Assembly (NCBI GenBank): GCA_026874595.1
Contig: CM049313.1
Location: forward strand, 58,425,159-58,489,158
Length of the DNA stretch: 64,000 nucleotides
Direction of reading: 5' to 3'
Source: Sipunculus nudus
Taxonomy: Eukaryota; Annelida; Sipuncula; Golfingiida; Sipunculidae
Shown one piece after another: positions 61,289-64,000 of this stretch. Under the pieces are notes generated by a model that was not told the origin of the DNA, made no database searches, and worked only from the letters and a program-made list of their open reading frames with translations. Each line of letters starts with the position of its first letter. Positions within the stretch are counted from its first letter, which is position 1. A program made the translations under genes and the position numbers.

Positions 61289-61309
61289 GCGGCGGCGGCG
61301 GCGGCGGCG
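61289..61309. repeat. (CGG)n trinucleotide repeat
   Basis: Six to seven uninterrupted units at the right edge of the tandem repeat, after GGTTCTCCTGAAACC. Confidence 0.9.
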
Positions 61310-61439
61310 TCCGACTGATAACTTAGTATCCGCAAAACTCTGTTTTGGTGGATTCAATTAGTGTTTTTATATTAGCTTAAAAAATGGATTGTTTCTTACA
61401 AAAATATCAATGTATAAACAAGATGAAAACAAATGGTCT

Positions 61440-62360
61440 AAAAAAAGCGGCGAGGTAAACTCTATCTCTGTTAATGGAGCACCAAATCATTTGGAATATC
61501 TAAACTTGTTGGTATAAACGATGAATTTAAGGAGATTAATTAGGCGTGACACAAACGGAAGATATATTATAATTGAACGTGAAATTGAAGGTCTTCCGTG
61601 TATAATTATTAATATCTATACACCGAAATATGAAGCACAGCAGGTTGCCTTTTATCAAAATGTGTTGGAAGAAATATTGGATATGTCTAAGAATTTAAAT
61701 ATTGATCTTATTTGGGGTGGAGATTTAAATGTACATCTTACTGAATGTGGTGCTGAAGGAGGCAAAATAAATGTGAGGCAGGCCTCAGTCAACAAACTTT
61801 TAATTGTGATTGAAGTTTTAGATATTTGTGATATATAATGCATATATATGTAATTCTTCTCAGTTACTCATTGAATGTTGTGAGATATTTTATGCTGTTA
61901 GTACTGATCACTCAGCAGTCCTGTTGAAAGTAAATAAAGTTAAGGAAGTCAGCAGGGGACCGTCACACTGGTGTACCAATAATGATTTAATCAACGGTAA
62001 AGAATACACAATTGCCATCAGGTGTAAAATTGCTGGATGGGAAAATGAAGTAAAGAGTAAAACAGCAAGATTTATGAGGGAGAACTTGAAATACAAAATA
62101 AGACAGCACACTGTTACGTAAAGCTAGAGAGTAAAGAGTAAAGCAGCAAGAGTTATGCGGGATAACTTGAAATACAAAATAAGAGAGTACACTATTACGT
62201 ACATGAAAGATAAAGCTAGAATGTAAAGAGTAAAACAGCAAGATATATGAGAGAGAACTTGAAATACAAAATAAGAGTACACTATTAAGTACAGTAAAGA
62301 TAAGTTAAGTAAAGCTAGAAAATTTAAAGAGAATTGTGAAATATTAGAAGAAGAGGTTAC
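61440..62360 (+). pseudogene. LINE ORF2 endonuclease fragment (L1/Tx1 type)
   Basis: The 61521-61838 frame includes RDTNGRYIIIEREIEGLP, IINIYTPK and LIWGGDLNVHL (about 61711-61740), the strand and Asp/Asn block of the endonuclease fold. The next frame (61828-62121) carries STDHSAVLLKV, the C-terminal His-containing block, and then the linker toward RT (GPSHWCTNNDLIN). Frames are interrupted between the two parts. No RT follows. Length and order fit the second half of an endonuclease domain. Confidence 0.8.
62050..62310. repeat. Triplicated unit of about 85-90 bp within the LINE fragment
   Basis: GTAAAGAGTAAAACAGCAAG plus GAACTTGAAATACAAAATAA recurs at about 62051, 62130 and 62225, so the linker between endonuclease and RT was tandemly copied. 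Confidence 0.85.
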
Positions 62361-62647
62361 TTAAATGGGACATAACATAAAAAGTACAGATACCATAGAA
62401 CCCCAGCAGAGTCGTTTCTGTTATCATCGATAAAAAAAAAGTGTAAGTCGTTGAAATGTTTCCATGTGTTTCGATGAAAAATAACGATTTCTACGACATA
62501 GTATGCAACGTATTTGATACATGCTCAGAATGTTGTATTGGACCTCTGCAATAATCCAAAACTTAAAAGGTCATCCAAACTACATTTATTACGGCGAATT
62601 GTGAGTCAAGATGAATGAAAACTGGCCGTGGGAGTCGGTTCTTTTTT

Positions 62648-62689
62648 TAATCGATCATCGGTTTGAGCAAACCAACTGATGATCGATTA
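62648..62689. repeat. Inverted repeat (hairpin) around TAATCGATCATC
   Basis: Arms TAATCGATCATC-GGTTTG and CAAACC-AACT-GATGATCGATTA can pair, with a 4-nt bulge and a 2-nt tip. A related TTAATCGGTT follows. Confidence 0.7.
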
Positions 62690-62699
62690 TTAATCGGTT

Positions 62700-63883
62700 C
62701 AGACAAATATATGCAATTATCAAAGAAATATGCAATAATCTGTGAAACTGTACCTACGTTACCCCGACAGGTATTCTCCTCTCGCGCACGAGTGTAACGA
62801 TCCTTCCACGTATAAAGACTAATTTAAAGGATCAAATTTAACGTCTGCAACGTCGGGTAATATCCTTTATAATGGAATTTAAGAGCATCTAAGAATGTTT
62901 GGCCTATAAAGGGGCTTTTTTCCTATCACATAAAGGCAGATTTTACGGGCCCAGGTGCGCTTGGGGCAGATCATACCAAAAAATTGCAGACTAGTCAAAA
63001 AACAAATCCAGCTGAAATCCAAATAATCGATCGGCCGGGTTAGCCCCAACAAAGAAATTTTTAAGGACGGCCTAAACAGCGGCACCTTGCATCGGTTGAA
63101 TAGATTATTTCTAAGAGAATCTCGCAAAATTGGCATAGACCTGGAGAATTTATGGAGTATTTTAACGCCTTCCCGCCTATATTTTGCAATGTACATTTCG
63201 TTAGAAAACTCTCCGCTGATTCTGCAGCTCCCTGCGAGTTCACAGATAATAAGTTTAATAAGTCCTCCGTTCTCGCATCTACCGTGTCATACTCAGTTAC
63301 ATACGGAAGTTATCTGGGAACACAGACACATTATATGACGCGCGGAATGTGGTAAAAATGGAAGAATCATTTTTGCCTATAAGATAAAGGCATTCTGGAA
63401 AGGAAACAATCATTATTATGATGTAATTGATCGTCGCCTTTGGTAATCGAGCGCTTGAAAGTGGCAGCAAACCGACTGACTTTCGATAAAACTCGATGAT
63501 TGGCCCACCATTAATGAAAACCATCTGTTAACGAAAAAAAAGAAGTAGTAAAACAGTCAACAGCGAATTGCAACCATGCCTAAACACCAATATATCACTA
63601 AAATCCTGCATTTCCTAGTATATAACTTTTACCTGAATATATGCCCGAAAAGTGAATATTGTCTCTCTTGTACAAAGCTCTGTTAAATACTAAAACCCCG
63701 TTTTGGACCTCGTTGCCACAATTACAGCCAGCTCTCCCTTTTTTTGTATGCAGGTTTCACAGAATCAACCCAAAGACACAAAATGTATTACATGTTGGGT
63801 TAGTATGAATAAAAATACTCAGTTATCCAAAAAAGGGATGATTAAAAGTAGCCATCTGCAAATTGCTATCATGTAAGTTCACC

Positions 63884-63885
<2 letters not shown>
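62700..63885. other. No recognised gene
   Basis: Overlapping frames on both strands at 62879-63355 have no known domain and no coherent splice pattern. Confidence 0.4.

Positions 63886-63886
<1 letters not shown>

Positions 63887-63922
<36 letters not shown>
63887..63922. repeat. (TA)n microsatellite
   Basis: About 18 units close to the window end. Confidence 0.97.
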
Positions 63923-63923
<1 letters not shown>

Positions 63924-64000
63924 CCTAATTTATAATATATGTGTTAACAAATGAATATTATGTATGTTCCTTTGATGTTCTCGTTCATATTTGCAGTTAG

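Noticed and set aside
63061-63355. Genes on either strand near the window end
   Set aside because: Four overlapping frames of 60-105 codons, none with a domain, biased codon pattern or coherent splice sites.

Overview
The window reads as nuclear DNA of an AT-rich, repeat-laden metazoan, most likely a marine mollusc or similar invertebrate. The reasons are GT-AG exons of 27-219 nt spread over kilobases, decayed non-LTR elements of the L1/Tx1 type, a Gypsy-type LTR element whose primer-binding site resembles the one pairing with tRNA-Pro, and several classes of long tandem repeat. There is no bacterial-style gene organisation. The taxon is inference; no host gene was identified by name.

Minus strand, 0.48-17.6 kb: a chain of 14 short exons can be read whose splice phases all fit together. 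In transcription order it gives three Gly/acidic micro-exons (17.6-16.4 kb), six cysteine-bearing exons (13.7-10.4 kb, 13 Cys), one Thr/Pro exon made of 18-nt repeats (10.2-10.0 kb), then four copies of a roughly 75-nt, phase 1-1 Thr/Ser/Pro exon (7.9, 6.9, 1.4 and 0.5 kb). It looks like a secreted or surface mucin-like protein whose glycosylation domain grows by genomic duplication of whole exons. The downstream part (1-5.5 kb and 6.4-9.3 kb) is a segmental duplication; only the left copy carries a 2.7 kb truncated LINE, so the right copy is its empty site. A lone candidate signal-peptide exon at 49.1 kb on the same strand is phase-compatible with the first micro-exon.

18.2-22.0 kb: a decayed LINE (ORF1 remnant, then endonuclease remnant). 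22.03-41.53 kb: a 19.5 kb satellite of a 77-bp monomer, about 250 units, each holding the dyad GGGTTA-CCC-TAACCC, i.e. telomere-type hexamers in inverted orientation. It is organised in nested segmental copies with offsets of 770, 2,696, 4,280 and 5,493 bp. A short, strongly diverged array of the same family lies in the opposite orientation at 47.2-48.15 kb.

42.3-44.2 kb: a GC-rich tandem repeat of about 240 bp built on TTGCTACCGCGCA, directly upstream of another dead LINE (44.2-46.2 kb); related GC-rich sequence also precedes the 18.7 kb LINE. 51.5-53.7 kb: a minisatellite of about 155 bp carrying palindromic AGGTCA-N3-TGACCT sites. 55.6-58.1 kb: a deleted Gypsy-type element with two unlike LTRs. 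60.1-61.3 kb: a tandem repeat with GGTGGCGCCACC palindromes. 61.4-62.4 kb: one more LINE endonuclease fragment. The remaining stretches hold no gene I can support.
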